Below are positions 49,613-61,690 of a stretch of DNA of 64,000 nt, piece after piece. Below the pieces are notes generated by a model that saw nothing but the letters and a program-made list of their open reading frames with translations, had not been told where the DNA came from and did not search any database. Numbering within the stretch: position 1 is the first letter of the stretch; each line of letters starts with the position of its first letter. Origin of the DNA: Musa acuminata AAA Group (taxonomy: Eukaryota; Streptophyta; Magnoliopsida; Zingiberales; Musaceae); the NCBI RefSeq assembly GCF_036884655.1, contig NC_088354.1:12685501-12749500 (forward strand), written 5' to 3'. The position numbers were made by a program, and so were the translations under genes.

Positions 49613-50340
49613 CTGCTCACAACCGGTTCAATCGAACCAAAGATTCGAACTGCCTCGCCAGCCCGGCCCACTTATCGGGCGCTCGGGTCTCGCCTCATCC
49701 CGCAAGTCAGGACGAGACCACTATATTCTCGTTTCGAGGACCGGCCCGACTCGCCGATCCAACTAAAACGCAACTTTCGCATTGTCATGAACTCTCGGAA
49801 CAGCCAACCTTTTGGTGGTCGATCACCGCCTTTCGAAGTGCTGCAATCTGCACTTGGGAATTTACTCTCTCTTCTACCATTAAATGGCCGAGAACTAAAA
49901 ATAAACTCCAACTTTAATTAGAACAGGAAACAACCACCGCCATCCTCTTGTATGGGGAAACATCCAATCACTTCCTCACTGCCTCCTTACCCAATACAAA
50001 TCAAAGAGACACTTGAAAGCCATCGACGATCAAAACCACTGGGTCGAGGATGGTCCCAAAACCCAGAATCGTCCGCCAACATCTTGACAGAATAGGAAGG
50101 AGACAGAGGAGGATAACAAAAAAGGAGACCGAGGGGAGAAAAGAAGTACAAAGGCGAAGCAATACCGGAGTGCGCCGCGCGGGCGATAGTTGGCTCTCTG
50201 GAATTCGCCGGTGGCAGCGAGGTCTTCTTCGCTAGGGTTCCCCCTTCGATCGGTAAAAACAATGGCTTCTTATCGCGGGCCTTAAAAACCAGCCTGCTTA
50301 AGCAGCCACCATGTGTTCGACTCGAGTCCACCCGAACCAA
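48356..50340 (-). other. Upstream region and probable 5' leader of the ASI1-like gene
   Basis: An acceptor-like GATCTAG about 30 nt before the ATG suggests an intron in the 5' UTR. The GC-rich block at about 50050-50290 (minus strand GAAGGGGGAACCCTAGCGAA) looks like a plant leader exon, which would place the transcription start near 50.3 kb. The presumed leader intron contains hAT-like copy G. This is inference from sequence character. Confidence 0.4.
49114..49700 (+). mobile_element. hAT-like family, diverged copy G with GA microsatellites
   Basis: Begins CAGTGTTGTCAAAGGCACTA, then AAAAAGCGCCAAGGTTCC and CCTGAGGACCCTGGGTGCTC. Its end has GGTTCAATCGAACCAA and GGGCGCTCGGGTCTCGCCTC, motifs of copies A-D. 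(GA)n runs at 49393-49449 and 49579-49606 create long artefactual Arg-Glu frames. The right end is approximate. Confidence 0.6.
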
Positions 50341-51019
50341 GCTTTAACCCGATTCATCTCCAAGCCGGCTCGCCAAGATTCATCCGGATCCTACGGTCCC
50401 TTCTGCATCGTTAATATTTGGGGATTAATATCATAATACCATTCAGGTATTTTAGGTAATTTTCTCAAAACTAAGATACGATTCCTAATTTCTGAATTGT
50501 TAATGCTGGAATCTACAAATATATTGTTACCATAATGTCAAATACACACACATATCACCTGCAGACATGGGTTAATGCAGATTCATTTATTTAACAGGGA
50601 TTAGGTGAACAACGACGAGACAGAACTGCATGATGTGAGGTGCACAATGAAACACGTCCAGGGTATAGAATTATGAGATGTTATCCATTTAAATACCTTG
50701 TACAGAGTTTACGTGATTTTGCCAGCGAGAAGTGTTGGGATCGTGAGGAATCTAGATTTTTTTTTGTTAAAAATATATTTAATTGTTTATATGTCGTACA
50801 CATCTATACATTTTGATTTGGAGAAGAATGTGAGGAGAGGTATTGAGTTATCGAGTTTCTTTGATTCATAAAGGGTGATTTTTTTCCTTTGAAGTATATA
50901 AGTTGAATTTTATACGAGACGATTATAATTTGATCAACTATGATAAAGAATTTAGTTCCATTGCATACAAGTTTAATGATAAGTTTGATCTTTTATAATG
51001 GACGATCGATTTGATAAAA
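50341..51019. other. Spacer
   Basis: AT-rich sequence between the ASI1-like upstream region and the copia relic. Nothing recognised. Confidence 0.5.
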
Positions 51020-53040
51020 ATGAAATAGAAATAAAAAGATTATATTAACTGAAACAATACATAATATTTTTATATTTATACATATTTAAAAGGGAGAATT
51101 TTCAAGAGGATTTTTCTTAACAGCTTTATGATATTTTATCATGTAGTTGAAGAGATATTGGCTGTTATTGAGGTTGTTATCACGGGAGATCTTGATTGTT
51201 ATCATGCCCCCGCAAGACGATATTATGTTAAAGACGTAATTGATATATGAGAACTTAGTTTTCACACAAAGTGAAAGTCGTTGGTGGCGATGTGTTTCAT
51301 CCGAGAGTGAAATACACAGTATTCAGCTTCAATTGTAGGGGGGAGTGTTTACGAAAAAGAGGTCAATAGTCCCGTGAAGATATCATAATATTCGTTTGAT
51401 TGTAGACCAATGCACAGTAGATGGTCAATGCATGAATTGAGATAATTTATTGACCGCAAATGATATATCTGGTATTGAGTTGGGTCTGTAGCAGAGCTTC
51501 CATCACACCATTAAACAAATGTGTTGTAACTACTTTTGTATCTTGTATGTTCGTTTTAGATAATAGATATTGAATATCATTTCGTTGTGATAGGAAGAGC
51601 CGGAAGATGTGTATGTTGCTTCCACTCCCAAAAAATAGCTCAAGGTTCCTAGATCTTTAAGGGAGAATCGATCTACTAAATGCTTGAGGAATGCCTTGAT
51701 TTTCATAGGATTATTGCCTGTGACAATAATATCAGACTTAGAGTTGATGAAGCCAATTGATGCCAAAAACGAACCAATTTCGGTGACCAAGCTCTTGGAG
51801 CCTAACGAAATCCATAAATAGTTTTTTGTAGTTTATAAGCATGCTTTGGATATTGAGGGTGGATGAAGCCAGGAGGCTGTTGCATAAAGACATCGTCAGT
51901 TAAGGTCCCCTGTAGAAAGGTATTATTAACATCGAGTTGACAAATGTCAGCATTTTGAGATGGTCAAACTCAGAATAAGTCGGATTGTTGTGGGTTTAAT
52001 AACAGGGTTGAATGTCTCTGTGAAGTCAACACCAAGTCGTTGATGAAACCCTTTGGCCACTAGACGCATTTTATATCTGGCTACGGATCTATCTAGGTTC
52101 CACTTAATTCGAAAGACCCACTTACACCCGATGATGTTTTGTGTGGGATGAGAGGGTACAAGGGTCCATGTAGAATTATGGAGGATTGCATCGTATTCTT
52201 CACACATGGCTTTATGCCAGTATGGAGAATAAGAGAGTGGATCATGAGGAGAAGAGACTCGGTTGACGGGATTGATGGTATACTCCAGTGATGTATATGT
52301 GATGGAGTAGGTCGCAAAGCAGGAGACTCAGAGTTATGAAACGAAAAGATAATCTCTATAAAAATAACATGACGAGACGTAAAGACTTTTTGAGATTGAG
52401 ATTCATAGCATCGAAAAACATTATGGTCAAGGGAGTATCCAATGAAAACACAAGGTTTAGATTTTGATGTTAACTTATGTGAGGTATAGGGACGGAGTTA
52501 TGGATAACATAAACATCAAAACAGTTTGAGTTTTTTAAGGTTTAGGGATTTATAAAATAATTTTTTAAATGGTGACTCAGCAACTTGAAATGCTGTAGTC
52601 CAAAAAGTTGGTGGCAAATGGTGACAAATGGGTTGTGGGTTGTTGATCAATATTGACAATGATCAATATTGTGTAAAGCTACAGATCTCTGTGCAGCAGT
52701 GCTGTATTCTCTGTGCAGCAGTGCTGCAGTCTCTGTACAGTAGTTCTATAGTAGTTGTAAGGCTGTGTCGGCTCTGCTTCTACAGGAAAAGACAGAGGAT
52801 GGGCGGCAATAAAGAATCCCTTGTTCAACTTCGAAAGAGGGATAGAAATAAAATAGAAAGAAAAAAATTGTATTGATTAAAATAATACACAATACTTAAT
52901 TGTATTGATTAAAATAATACACAATACTTCATATTTATACATGTTTAAAAGAGAGAATTTTCCTCAGAAGGATTTTCCTTAACAGCTTTATGATATCTTA
53001 TCATGTAGTCGTAGAGATCTTGACTGCGAAGTTAGGGAGA
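51020..53040 (-). mobile_element. Truncated Ty1/copia element with LTR-like direct repeats
   Basis: Minus-strand relics in order: integrase end RPYTSHKLTSKSKPCVFIGY and SRHVIF (52540-52350), reverse transcriptase HNSTWTLVPSHPTQNIIGCK, KWVFRIKW, RLVAKGFHQRLGVDFTETFN (52207-51950), then FSLKDLGTLSYFLGVEATY (about 51700-51600), and RNase H scraps TIEAEYC and MKHIATNDFHFV (51340-51270). Gag and protease are missing. Direct repeats at about 51030-51205 and 52860-53035 share AATAATACACAATAC-like, TTTAAAAGRGAGAATTTTC and TTAACAGCTTTATGATAT and are the probable LTRs. A tract CTTGCGGGGGCA before TGATAAC at 51205 (minus strand) fits the polypurine tract. Confidence 0.8.
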
Positions 53041-54272
53041 TCAATTTTCGAGTTACGAAGATAGAAATTATTGAACCATTAAATCATATATTATTTTTTT
53101 AATTTATATTTAATCATTGATCCTTATATTTTTGTTTTCCCTTCTTACCCCGATAAATTGATATTATGGTTAAAAACACATAAAGGTGATCAAATATTTA
53201 ATAAAAATATTGATGATTATTTTTTCATGTTTTACAATAGATAAGTTTGAAAAAAATAATTTCGCCGAATGACAAAATAAATTTAATCATAATAAGATGA
53301 ATAATAAGGATAAAAATAGTTAAGGAATGCGCAAATAGACATAAGATGATGAATAATTAGGATTGGAAAGACCTGGATGTAAAGTGTACTTTCAATGCAC
53401 AAGTGAAGAAAATACTAACAAAAGTAAGATTATTGGGATTGATTTTTTTTTTAATTCTTATGGACAAAAAATTTAAAGAGGGTGGAAAAAAAAAGGAGGA
53501 ATTGTTCAAAGTTAATGTAAAAAAAGTATATGAAGGAGAGAAAAAGATAATGTTAAATTAATTTAGATTTTATATTAGAAAGTGTATGAGATTTATGTTT
53601 AAGTTAGGTTAACTCAATCGAATATTGGAAAGATCTTTATTGGATTCGAATATTTTTTTCGGTTCGAATAATCATGATCGACGTTAACATCACATGAGAG
53701 AAAAGATAAAATGAAAATTTTAAGATTTATATAAAAATATATTTTACATAGTTCTTTTTTAACTTTATTTTAAATTATTAATCCCTGAGTTTCTATTTTG
53801 ATAATAAGGTATTCTTCCCCGAACAACAAAAAGTACTCCTGTGTTGTCGACTCGAGAATCCCGTGGTCGTTTGGTACGGGAGCAGAAGTCTCATGGGCGG
53901 CGCGTGGGGCCCGCTATTTGGCGCTACCGAGAGCAGGCCAAGCCAAACAAACATCGGACATACGGCGACTGTATATAAATATTGCAAAAGTTGGTGCGCA
54001 AAGTGGGTATCGAATGCAGAGTTCACTTAGGAAATGAAATATTGTATTAACCCTTCCCGACTCATACCCACGCCGTAACATCGGATGCTGCTCGGGGCCG
54101 GACAGCGGACACGCTCGTGAAAATCCCCATTGGAAGTTGCGGCGGGGCCCACTGTTGGTCTTCCCATCGTGGGACCCACCAGATAACTCCAGCACCTGAA
54201 ATGATACCCACTGCGCCATAAATACGTGTATATATTCTCTCTCTCCGGTATCTCTCCAACACACTCTTTCCC
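53041..54272. other. Spacer and SAP promoter region
   Basis: AT-rich to about 53800, then GC-richer DNA that presumably includes the promoter of the A20/AN1 gene. An ACGTG core (about 54225, TACGTGTA) could be an ABRE-like site; this is a weak call. Confidence 0.4.
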
Positions 54273-54279
54273 TATATAA
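54273..54279 (+). promoter_or_regulatory. TATA box of the A20/AN1 gene
   Basis: TATATAA after a pyrimidine-rich stretch, about 405 bases before the ATG. The leader probably contains an intron ending at the acceptor GCGCAG (54641). Confidence 0.55.
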
Positions 54280-54683
54280 CCAGTCCAGCCTGGAGAACCT
54301 CCTCTTTCCATTCCATTCCATTCCAAACCCCATAGCCACACACCTCCCACCCTCCCTCTCTCTCTTATAAACCTCATCAAAATTGGGGTTTTTTGGTCTC
54401 CTTGTCTTGCAGTTCTAACCAGCGATTCAATTGCGGTATTGTCCTCCTCCTAAAGATGTCACTTTTATGGTTATGGAAATTGTTGAGACGATTAAAGATG
54501 ATGTTCGTTGATGGGATCTGATCTCGGTTTTTTGTGGGTTTGGTTTCTTGAACGGGAAGCAATGGATTTTATGGATTCGTGACGCTAAAGATTTGCTTTT
54601 TTGTTATCATTATTGTTAATGCACATCTTTTAATTGCGCAGTTTGTGAGATCGATCGGGGAGGGAAGAGGAGGAGGGAGGAGA

Positions 54684-55199
54684 ATGGCGGAAGAGCAGCG
54701 ATGCCAAGAGGGGCACCGCCCGTGCGCGAACAACTGCGGTTTCTTCGGGAGCCCCGCGACGCTCAACCTCTGCTCCAAATGCTACCGCGACCACCGCCTC
54801 AAGGAGGAGGAAAAGCAGCAGCCGCAGCAAGCGGCGTCGTCGTCGTCGTCGTCCGCGACCGCAGCCGAGGTGGTCGTCGAGGAATCCCTCTGCGCCTCCT
54901 CCTCCTCCTCGCCGGCCTCCTTTGTGGGTGCTGAGGCGGGGGAACCTTCGGTCCTGGTCGCCTCGGCGACGGCCGCCGCGGCGACGGAGACGGAGAAAAA
55001 GGGGCCGAACCGGTGCGCGAAGTGCCGGAAGAGGGTGGGGCTGACGGCGGGGTTCCGGTGCCGGTGCGGCGCCACCTACTGCGGGACCCACCGGCACGCG
55101 GAGCAGCACGGCTGCACCTTCGACTTCAAGGCGGCCGGCCGCGCTGCCATCGCCCGCGCCAACCCCGTCGTCAGGGCCGTCAAGCTCCACAAGATCTGA
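54684..55199 (+). CDS. A20/AN1 zinc-finger stress-associated protein (SAP)
   Basis: 171-residue, intronless coding region. The A20 finger (about 7-35) has C-x3-C-x11-C-x2-C: CQEGHRPCANNCGFFGSPAT then LNLCSKC. A Ser/Ala-rich low-complexity linker covers about 45-105. The AN1 finger (about 113-152) reads CAKCRKRVGLTAGFRCRCGA, TYCGTHRHAEQHGC, with all Cys and His ligands present. Plant SAPs of this layout bind ubiquitin, some act as E3 ligases, and many are induced by cold, salt, drought or wounding (family knowledge). The ATG at 54684 is the first after the likely leader-intron acceptor at 54641; it begins MAEEQRCQEG as homologues do. Antisense frames over the GC-rich body are shadows. Confidence 0.95.
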   Translation: MAEEQRCQEGHRPCANNCGFFGSPATLNLCSKCYRDHRLKEEEKQQPQQAASSSSSSATAAEVVVEESLCASSSSSPASFVGAEAGEPSVLVASATAAAATETEKKGPNRCAKCRKRVGLTAGFRCRCGATYCGTHRHAEQHGCTFDFKAAGRAAIARANPVVRAVKLHKI

Positions 55200-57577
55200 A
55201 GGATCTCCGCCCTCCGCTTCCGATCTCGTCTCCGGAGGGCGCGCCCCCGCTCCATTCGCTTTGCTTTCTCCATCATCATTATTATCTTTTTCTTTTAACT
55301 GCCGGTGGTAAAAAAATTAAGTGTGGAAAATATAAATAAATGATTATTAATTATTAGATCTGTATTTATTCAATTATCCTATTATTACATTTAGCATAAA
55401 TATGATTTTAATGGAAACTCGACACACACGCTTTATCACCTTTCATCAAGTCAATGCCATTTGACCTAAAAGCTTTGCATACATCATGGATGATCCATTC
55501 AAGACTAAAAGGTCATCGAAAAGGAAGTGATACTACTAATTTGATTTCTTTTGAATTTTTCACCCTATCTTTTTTTTTTTTTTTTTTGTCCATCATCGTG
55601 TAGAACAGAACAAAAATAATGCATGCATTTGATATGATGATGTCATGACCCGGGCTTAATGGGCTAATTAGTCTATCAACTTTGTTCGGTCTAAATCACT
55701 GACCAAAATATTTAAGCTAAAATTAATAGTAGTACATTATCCTTATAAGTCAATTTTAATCTTGTTCATTTTCAATGTGGGACCAATGATGTCTTCTGTA
55801 ATCTAATTCATCACCATTAAATTCATGCCATCGTAAGATCACATTTAATGACTTGTGTTGCCTAAAATGGAAGAAACTTAGAGCTTCAAAACTGAATTTT
55901 CTATTGCAAGAAGCAATTAATCTTAGGGTCTGATTAGGGTGGCCAAAATGGAAGCAAATAAGAAAAAGGTAGATTATTGTAGGAAATAATGTTCTGTCTC
56001 TTGTTTTGAGTGTTAGGGTCATTTCTTGAATGTGCAAAAAAAGAAATATATTGATAAGAAAAGATAATTGATAATGAAAAAATAAATGAATTTAGTTATT
56101 ATTCAATTAATATGATGATATGATCCAATAATTAAGGGAGGAAAGAGGACGAGAGGACTACAATATAAGAGAAACATTGTTTTTTTATTTTCCTAAATTA
56201 CTTTTTTTTTATTTTATTTAATGGATCAGTTGTTTCTTTTAGTAATAATATTACAAACTAAAACCCTAATGCAATGATAAAAGCAAATTATATTAAAAAA
56301 AATCAAAGAGTACAAATACAATTAAGTCAAAATAAAACATATTTTTAGAATTTGATCATATTTTTCTCTCCAAAAGATTAGGGTAATATCTAAATATAAT
56401 ATTACTTTACTCATCCTCGTAATATTCGAAAATAAAACGAATATAAATGCCTTTCTATGAATTATTATTTCTTAGTATAAGTATTGTCTTCATAATAGCT
56501 AAGTACACAGTAGATTCACTATATGAACAATAAATATGGCATTTATTTATTACTTAAGAATAACAGCCCATCAATGAAAAATGCATAGAATAATAAAAAA
56601 AATATGTTACCATCTTCCTTCATACCGAACGACATACTGTGGAGAAGATAAAATTCTTTATTTTATTTTTTTAGAATTCTTGCATATGCTATTTTTAAAA
56701 TAATAATTATAATTATAATTATAATTTTTTCGTCAAACTAATTTTTTTTAGTGAACCCGTTAAAGTTGGTGATAATTTTTTTCCAAAAATAGAGATTTAT
56801 TACTTCAATATTTTGGAACAATCAATCCCATGTTTATAACTATTTTTATCCTTCTTGAGTAGAAGTACCATATATATATTATTATTATCCACTAAAATTT
56901 AGATAAAACTATTTTTATATGCTTTAATTGATCTAATTATCTTTGAGAGGGTTTTATATATATATATAGAACTCAATAATATATTGTCTCAAGATAAATA
57001 AAAAAAAAGATTTTCTCACCAAATAAAGTCTACCCATTCGTAAATTAACAGCCTTCAGTTGGTCTAACCAATCTTATTTTTGGTGTTAAATAGACTCCTA
57101 AATATTTCATGGGTTGGTTACTCCCCTTCATTCATCTCCAACAATGGAGTTAATGGTAGGATTATAATTATAGTTGATGAGATTCCAAAAAACGCTTAAG
57201 CCCTAACCACATTTCTACAATATTTCTCACTTCTCCTAATAAAAATCCGTGCATCGACGATCAATAGACGCTTTGATCCTTTGAATCTTAAGGGGATGTT
57301 TCCTTATATTCCTCAAGATCTTAAAGGAGACAAGATAAAAGAGGGAACTAATCTATGGTGAGGGGAATGCACACAACATATAATCCAACTAATGTCTCGA
57401 GGAGGAAAATATATTCTAAAAAGAGAGTTCGTTCGTTTCCACGACAATCTATCATATGGTAAGAAGAGGTTCAGCCCTTCTATTTGGAAGGGAAATGAAC
57501 TATTTCACCGGCATGCATGAATGCATTCCTATGGTTTTAATGGCCGGCAAGAGAGTTGCTTAGTTCTCCATCCTTCC
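55200..57577. other. SAP 3' UTR and AT-rich spacer
   Basis: About 2.4 kb with a poly-T run near 55570, short AT microsatellites (56700-56730) and no supported gene. Confidence 0.55.
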
Positions 57578-57584
57578 TATAAAT
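57578..57584 (+). promoter_or_regulatory. TATA box of the purple acid phosphatase
   Basis: TATAAAT 47-53 bases before the ATG, implying a leader of only about 20 nt. Confidence 0.55.
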
Positions 57585-57630
57585 CGTTCGCCCACCCCCA
57601 CCCACCCGAAAAGGCCTCCGCGACAGCGCC

Positions 57631-59341
57631 ATGTCGGCACCTCATCTTGCTTCCGCTGCCTTCTTTGCCATGGCGTGCTTCCTCGCCTGCGCCGCCGCCT
57701 ACCAGCGCCCCCCGCCCAGGGAGACGCTCTCTGTCCCCCTCGCCGACGACGCCGACGGCCTCACCCCCCAACAGGTACTGCCTCCTGTTCTCCTTCAACT
57801 GCTTCTCTCTTCCATGATTGTCGTCCTGCTTCATCGCCATCCTCCTTAGCTGCGGCTTTGGCCTCGCATGGAGAGAAGTTCCCGTCCTCCGCCGCCTCGT
57901 AATTGCTGTATCTGTCACCTCATCGTTGTACGCATGTGGGCGTAGATCCCAAGGAGGCGATACCTCTGCTCTCTCACCAATCCCCACCTGCCCTGTGCTT
58001 GAACAGTCCACGGATTCGTAGCACCGTAGTCGATAGACTCAACTCGATCGTTTCTGGTTTCCTTGCCTCGCCGAGCGATATATGCTTGTGATTCGGGATT
58101 CCTCGTGTTCAGGTACATATATCCCTCGTGGGATCCGACGGGATGAGGATTACTTGGATCACCGACGACGACAGTCCTTCCACCGTGGAGTACAGCACCT
58201 CCTCTACTTTTCCGCAACGTGGATCCAAGTTGGCCACCGGCTCCTCCTCCTCCTACTCTTACATCCTCTATCGCTCCGGCCAAATCCATGACGTCGTCAT
58301 CGGCCCTCTCAGTCCCAGCACGGTCTACTATTATCGCTGCGGCTCGAACCCAACGCGCAAGTTCTCGTTCAAGACGCCACCGTCCTCCTTGCCCTTCAGG
58401 TTCGCAGTCGCCGGTACGTTCATCCGACTAGCAATCTTCTTCTCGTTCGCACGAGAACAAGGATCGATGGTGATCGTGCATGTGATGCAGGGGATTTGGG
58501 GCAGACTGGGTGGACCAACTCGACGCTCCAGCACGTGGCCGCGCAGGACTACGACGTGCTGCTGCTCCCCGGCGACCTCTCGTACGCGGACTGCCGGCAA
58601 TCGCTGTGGGACTCCTTCGGCCGGCTGGTGGAGCCGCTAGCGAGCTCCCGGCCGTGGATGGTGACGCAGGGCAACCACGAGATCGAGAAGATCCCCGTCA
58701 TCCACCCTCAACTGTTCGTCGCGTACAACTCCCGGTGGCGAATGCCCTACGACGCCGACCCCGCCGCCCCCTCCGCCTCCAACCTCTACTACTCCTTCGA
58801 CGTCGCCGGCGGCGCCGTCCACGTGATTATGCTCGGATCCTACGCCGACTTCGGCCCCGGCTCCTCCCAGCACACGTGGCTGTCGTTCGACCTCGCGCGT
58901 CTGGACCGGAATAGGACGCCGTGGGTGGTGGCGCTGATCCACGCGCCGTGGTACAACTCGAACGCCGCGCACCAGGGGGAGGGGGAGGAGATGCGGCAGG
59001 CCATGGAGGCGCAGCTGTACGGCGCCCGCGTCGACGTGGTCTTCGCCGGACACGTGCACGCGTACGAGCGGTTCACGCGCGTGTACGACAACCGGTCCGA
59101 CCCGTGCGGGCCGGTGCACATCATCATAGGAGACGGCGGCAACAGGGAAGGGCTGGCGTCGGAGTACCTGGACAAGCCGAAGATCTCGGTGTTCAGGGAG
59201 GCAAGCTTCGGGCACGGTCGGCTGGAGGTGGCCAACGCGACTCACGCTCTCTGGACTTGGAACCGGAACGACGATGACGAGGCAGTGGTAGCGGACCAAG
59301 TCTGGCTCACCAGCCTCGCCTCCAACCCGGCTTGTCACTAA
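57631..59341 (+). CDS. Purple acid phosphatase, PAP22-like
   Basis: Secreted binuclear metallophosphatase that releases phosphate from organic esters at acid pH. Exons 57631-57774, 58113-58413 and 58491-59341 join in frame to 431 residues. Residues 1-23 or so are a signal peptide (FFAMACFLACAAAY). An N-terminal fibronectin-like PAP domain follows (QVHISLVGSDGMRITWITDD, RSGQIHDVVIGPL, VYYYRCG). The phosphatase domain has all metal-ligand blocks: GDLGQTGW, GDLSYAD, GNHE, HAPWYNSN and GHVHAYERF. The C-terminal EASFGHGRL and VWLTSL match PAP20/21/22-type enzymes of similar length. Introns 1 and 2 (338 and 77 bp) have GT-AG ends. No PHR1-type GNATATNC site was found in the 300 bp upstream by eye, so phosphate regulation is not shown. 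Confidence 0.94.
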
Positions 59342-60957
59342 CCAAAGTCAACCTAATATGCCTTCTCTTTCGAAGCTCATGTTGTATGTTTGTCTTGTAT
59401 GTGTGTCTTTCACGGAATCGCACTCGTCATGGTCCTCCTTCGGTACCTTCTGAAGCGTTTACTGCTTCAAACTTCACTGTGATACAGTGCTTACTTAGGT
59501 TAAATGTCATTAAGATCAAATCTGTCGTCTTCCTTTTGAATTCTGCTACCTTAATGTATAGATCTCTCAAGCTACTGCCAACATTAATTGGTTCTACAGG
59601 CACACTACGCGTCCAGCCGAGTAAAATCTGGATCCAGGGCAATTAAAGCTTAGCATTTATAAGACCTGGGATTCTAATTGCTCCAAGATGCACCAGTAAA
59701 GTTCTGACTCCAATAGACCAACCAGTCGATGAAGCAGTTCTAGCAGCTGCGTTGCTCATGATGAGCGGCGGTCACGGCCATGCAATCCAACCTTCCCTCC
59801 TCTCTCCAAAGCCTCCTCAATTGGGGATGCAGGTGAATGGCAGGCAGATAGAGTTCCAAGATGTCCTGGCAAATCTACATACAGAAAGCTCTGCTTCCTT
59901 CATCCTCATTAAGATCTTTGGGTCTACCATGATGGTGTAAGGTACCACAATGCTCCTCCTGGAGGCTGCCATGGAACGATGAGTTTGACTGGCTATCGAG
60001 TGCTCATCATTTGTTCCTGGAGCCATGCAGAAACCTGTAGGAGGAATCAAGAAAGCCACAAATGACAGATACCCCTAACAGCACCCCCCGCTCCAAGTAG
60101 TATAGTAATGGTTCTCGAACACAGCCATCCACCATTGTGGGGAAGAGGAGCCGCAGATTGTTTCCACTGTAACCTAAAGACACATCTTTCACCATAGAAC
60201 ATGCAGTTTCAAAGTCCCCAAGGTGTGTGCTCGTTGAACTGGATCTGTAATTGCAGGTGCTCATCACGAAGCTCAAAAGTATTCGAGCGAAATCCTTTGC
60301 ACCAAATCTGAGGTTGAGGACACAGCGCAATGATTCCTATCCTAAATAAGCTAACCTGGGCAGAACTACTTATAAATACGATTAACATTTCAGCATGGAA
60401 AGAAAACACTATAGTGTAGAAAACATTGAACGACAGGAAACAACAATGGCTTTTTGCACCCTTGTAAGTAGCTTCTTGGCCAATGGAATCATCGGCTACT
60501 TTTTCTTCGTCCTAAGTCTGAAGAACACAGTCTAATGCTGTGAGAATCTTCGTGAAATGACCATATTGACCTTCCTCCCGACCTAAAGGTATGTCCGTTA
60601 AAAGTAGGAAACTAAGAACTAATAATAGGAGACTTGCTTGTGCAACAGATAGGGAGAAAGTTGTCATTTTATCGCAAGAAAAGAGCATCGACGGGTGGCT
60701 CCTATCCCGGAGGCGGCCATCATTGCGGATCTTTGGGCCGACCACCTCCAACAACATCATGATGCGGTGGCCACCCCATGCGATTTCCCCGTAATGCCCC
60801 CTTCGGCGAGCCACCCTCTCACTCTCTCCTCCCTCCTCGTTCGCTCGAATCCCCAAATGCATGATTCCTTTGCCGGCCACCATATGTTGAGTGTTTGTCT
60901 CTCTCTCTCTCTCTCTCTCTCTCTCCTGGTGGAGACAGAGATGGCCATCTTGTATCC
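59342..60957. other. PAP 3' region and ZPR promoter region
   Basis: Includes the PAP 3' UTR. A segment at about 60340-59830 on the minus strand has protein-like open frames (FETACSMVKDVSLGYSGNN, LRLLFPTMVDGCVREPLLYY) but no family I recognise; it is not called as a gene. A (CT)n run at about 60899-60925 precedes the ZPR TATA box. Confidence 0.4.
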
Positions 60958-60964
60958 TATAAAT
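60958..60964 (+). promoter_or_regulatory. TATA box of the ZPR gene
   Basis: TATAAAT about 30 bp downstream of a (CT)n tract. A leader exon of about 60 nt would follow, ending at the donor AAAG/GTGAGC (61054). Confidence 0.5.
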
Positions 60965-61239
60965 GAGCCCATACCGCACCCCCCGACATCTCACTATCCC
61001 ACCCAAATCCCTCTCATTCGATTCACTTCTTCGTAAAGGCCTGTGATCCGAAAGGTGAGCACATTGGAAGGGCAAACTCATGCAGTCTTCGTCTTGTTAG
61101 CTTTCTCCTTCGTTGGGATACGATCTCTCCTCAAGGAGTTGGCGTCCGATGATACTTGTTTCCTTGTTGTTACTTTGAGTAGTACGTTAGCCTTTGCCTT
61201 TGCATCCTCCTGTTTCTCTCTGCCTGCTTATTTTCCTGG

Positions 61240-61274
<35 letters not shown>

Positions 61275-61450
61275 ATAGAAGATTCAGCTATGCATGTTTT
61301 GATTTGTTGGTTCCGAAGGTTTCTAATATAGCTTTTCATTCCCTGTAGCATCTCCTGGACTCACTACCACACCCAGTCTGACGTGATCTACTCTGCTGCT
61401 GCTTGCACTTTCCCCTTAGATACACTTTGCCTGTTGTTTCAGGCAAAGAC

Positions 61451-61690
61451 ATGGAAAGGGTCAACACCAAGCTGTACTTGCGGAACTACTACATTCTGAA
61501 GGAGAACGAGAGGCTGAGAAAGAAAGCACAGCTTCTCAACCAGGAAAACCAGGCTCTCTTGTCTGAGCTGAAACAGAAGCAGAAGCTGGCCAAGTCCAGT
61601 GCCACCTCCAACCCCATTCCCAGCATCCCTGACCTCAACACTACTCCCCCAACACCCACCATGGGCCCCAGTGGAAGCCAGCATCCCTGA
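61451..61690 (+). CDS. ZPR3: LITTLE ZIPPER microprotein (ZPR3/4 type)
   Basis: 79-residue microprotein. Residues 1-45 are the ZPR block: MERVNTKLYLRNYYILKENE, RLRKKAQLLNQENQALLSEL, KQK, a leucine zipper with leucines at heptad spacing. Family knowledge: LITTLE ZIPPER proteins form non-functional heterodimers with HD-ZIP III transcription factors through this zipper, limiting their activity in the shoot meristem and leaf polarity, and HD-ZIP III factors in turn activate ZPR genes. The tail (about 46-79) is Pro/Thr/Ser-rich and of unknown role. The ATG lies nine bases after an acceptor (TTTCAG at 61436-61441); the frame continues upstream to 61403, but that part would be intron. A leader intron of about 390 bp carries a (CT)n run. 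Confidence 0.93.
   Translation: MERVNTKLYLRNYYILKENERLRKKAQLLNQENQALLSELKQKQKLAKSSATSNPIPSIPDLNTTPPTPTMGPSGSQHP

Noticed and set aside
49116..49921. Arg-Glu repeat proteins
   Set aside because: Translations of (GA)n microsatellites inside a transposon copy.
54630..55190. 186-codon minus-strand frame over the A20/AN1 gene
   Set aside because: Arg/Gly-rich shadow of the real gene.
57300..57630. Phosphate-response (P1BS, GNATATNC) site before the PAP gene
   Set aside because: ATAT motifs present lack the leading G; no match found by eye.
58637..59338. 233-codon minus-strand frame over the PAP gene
   Set aside because: Shadow frame; the plus strand carries all phosphatase motifs.
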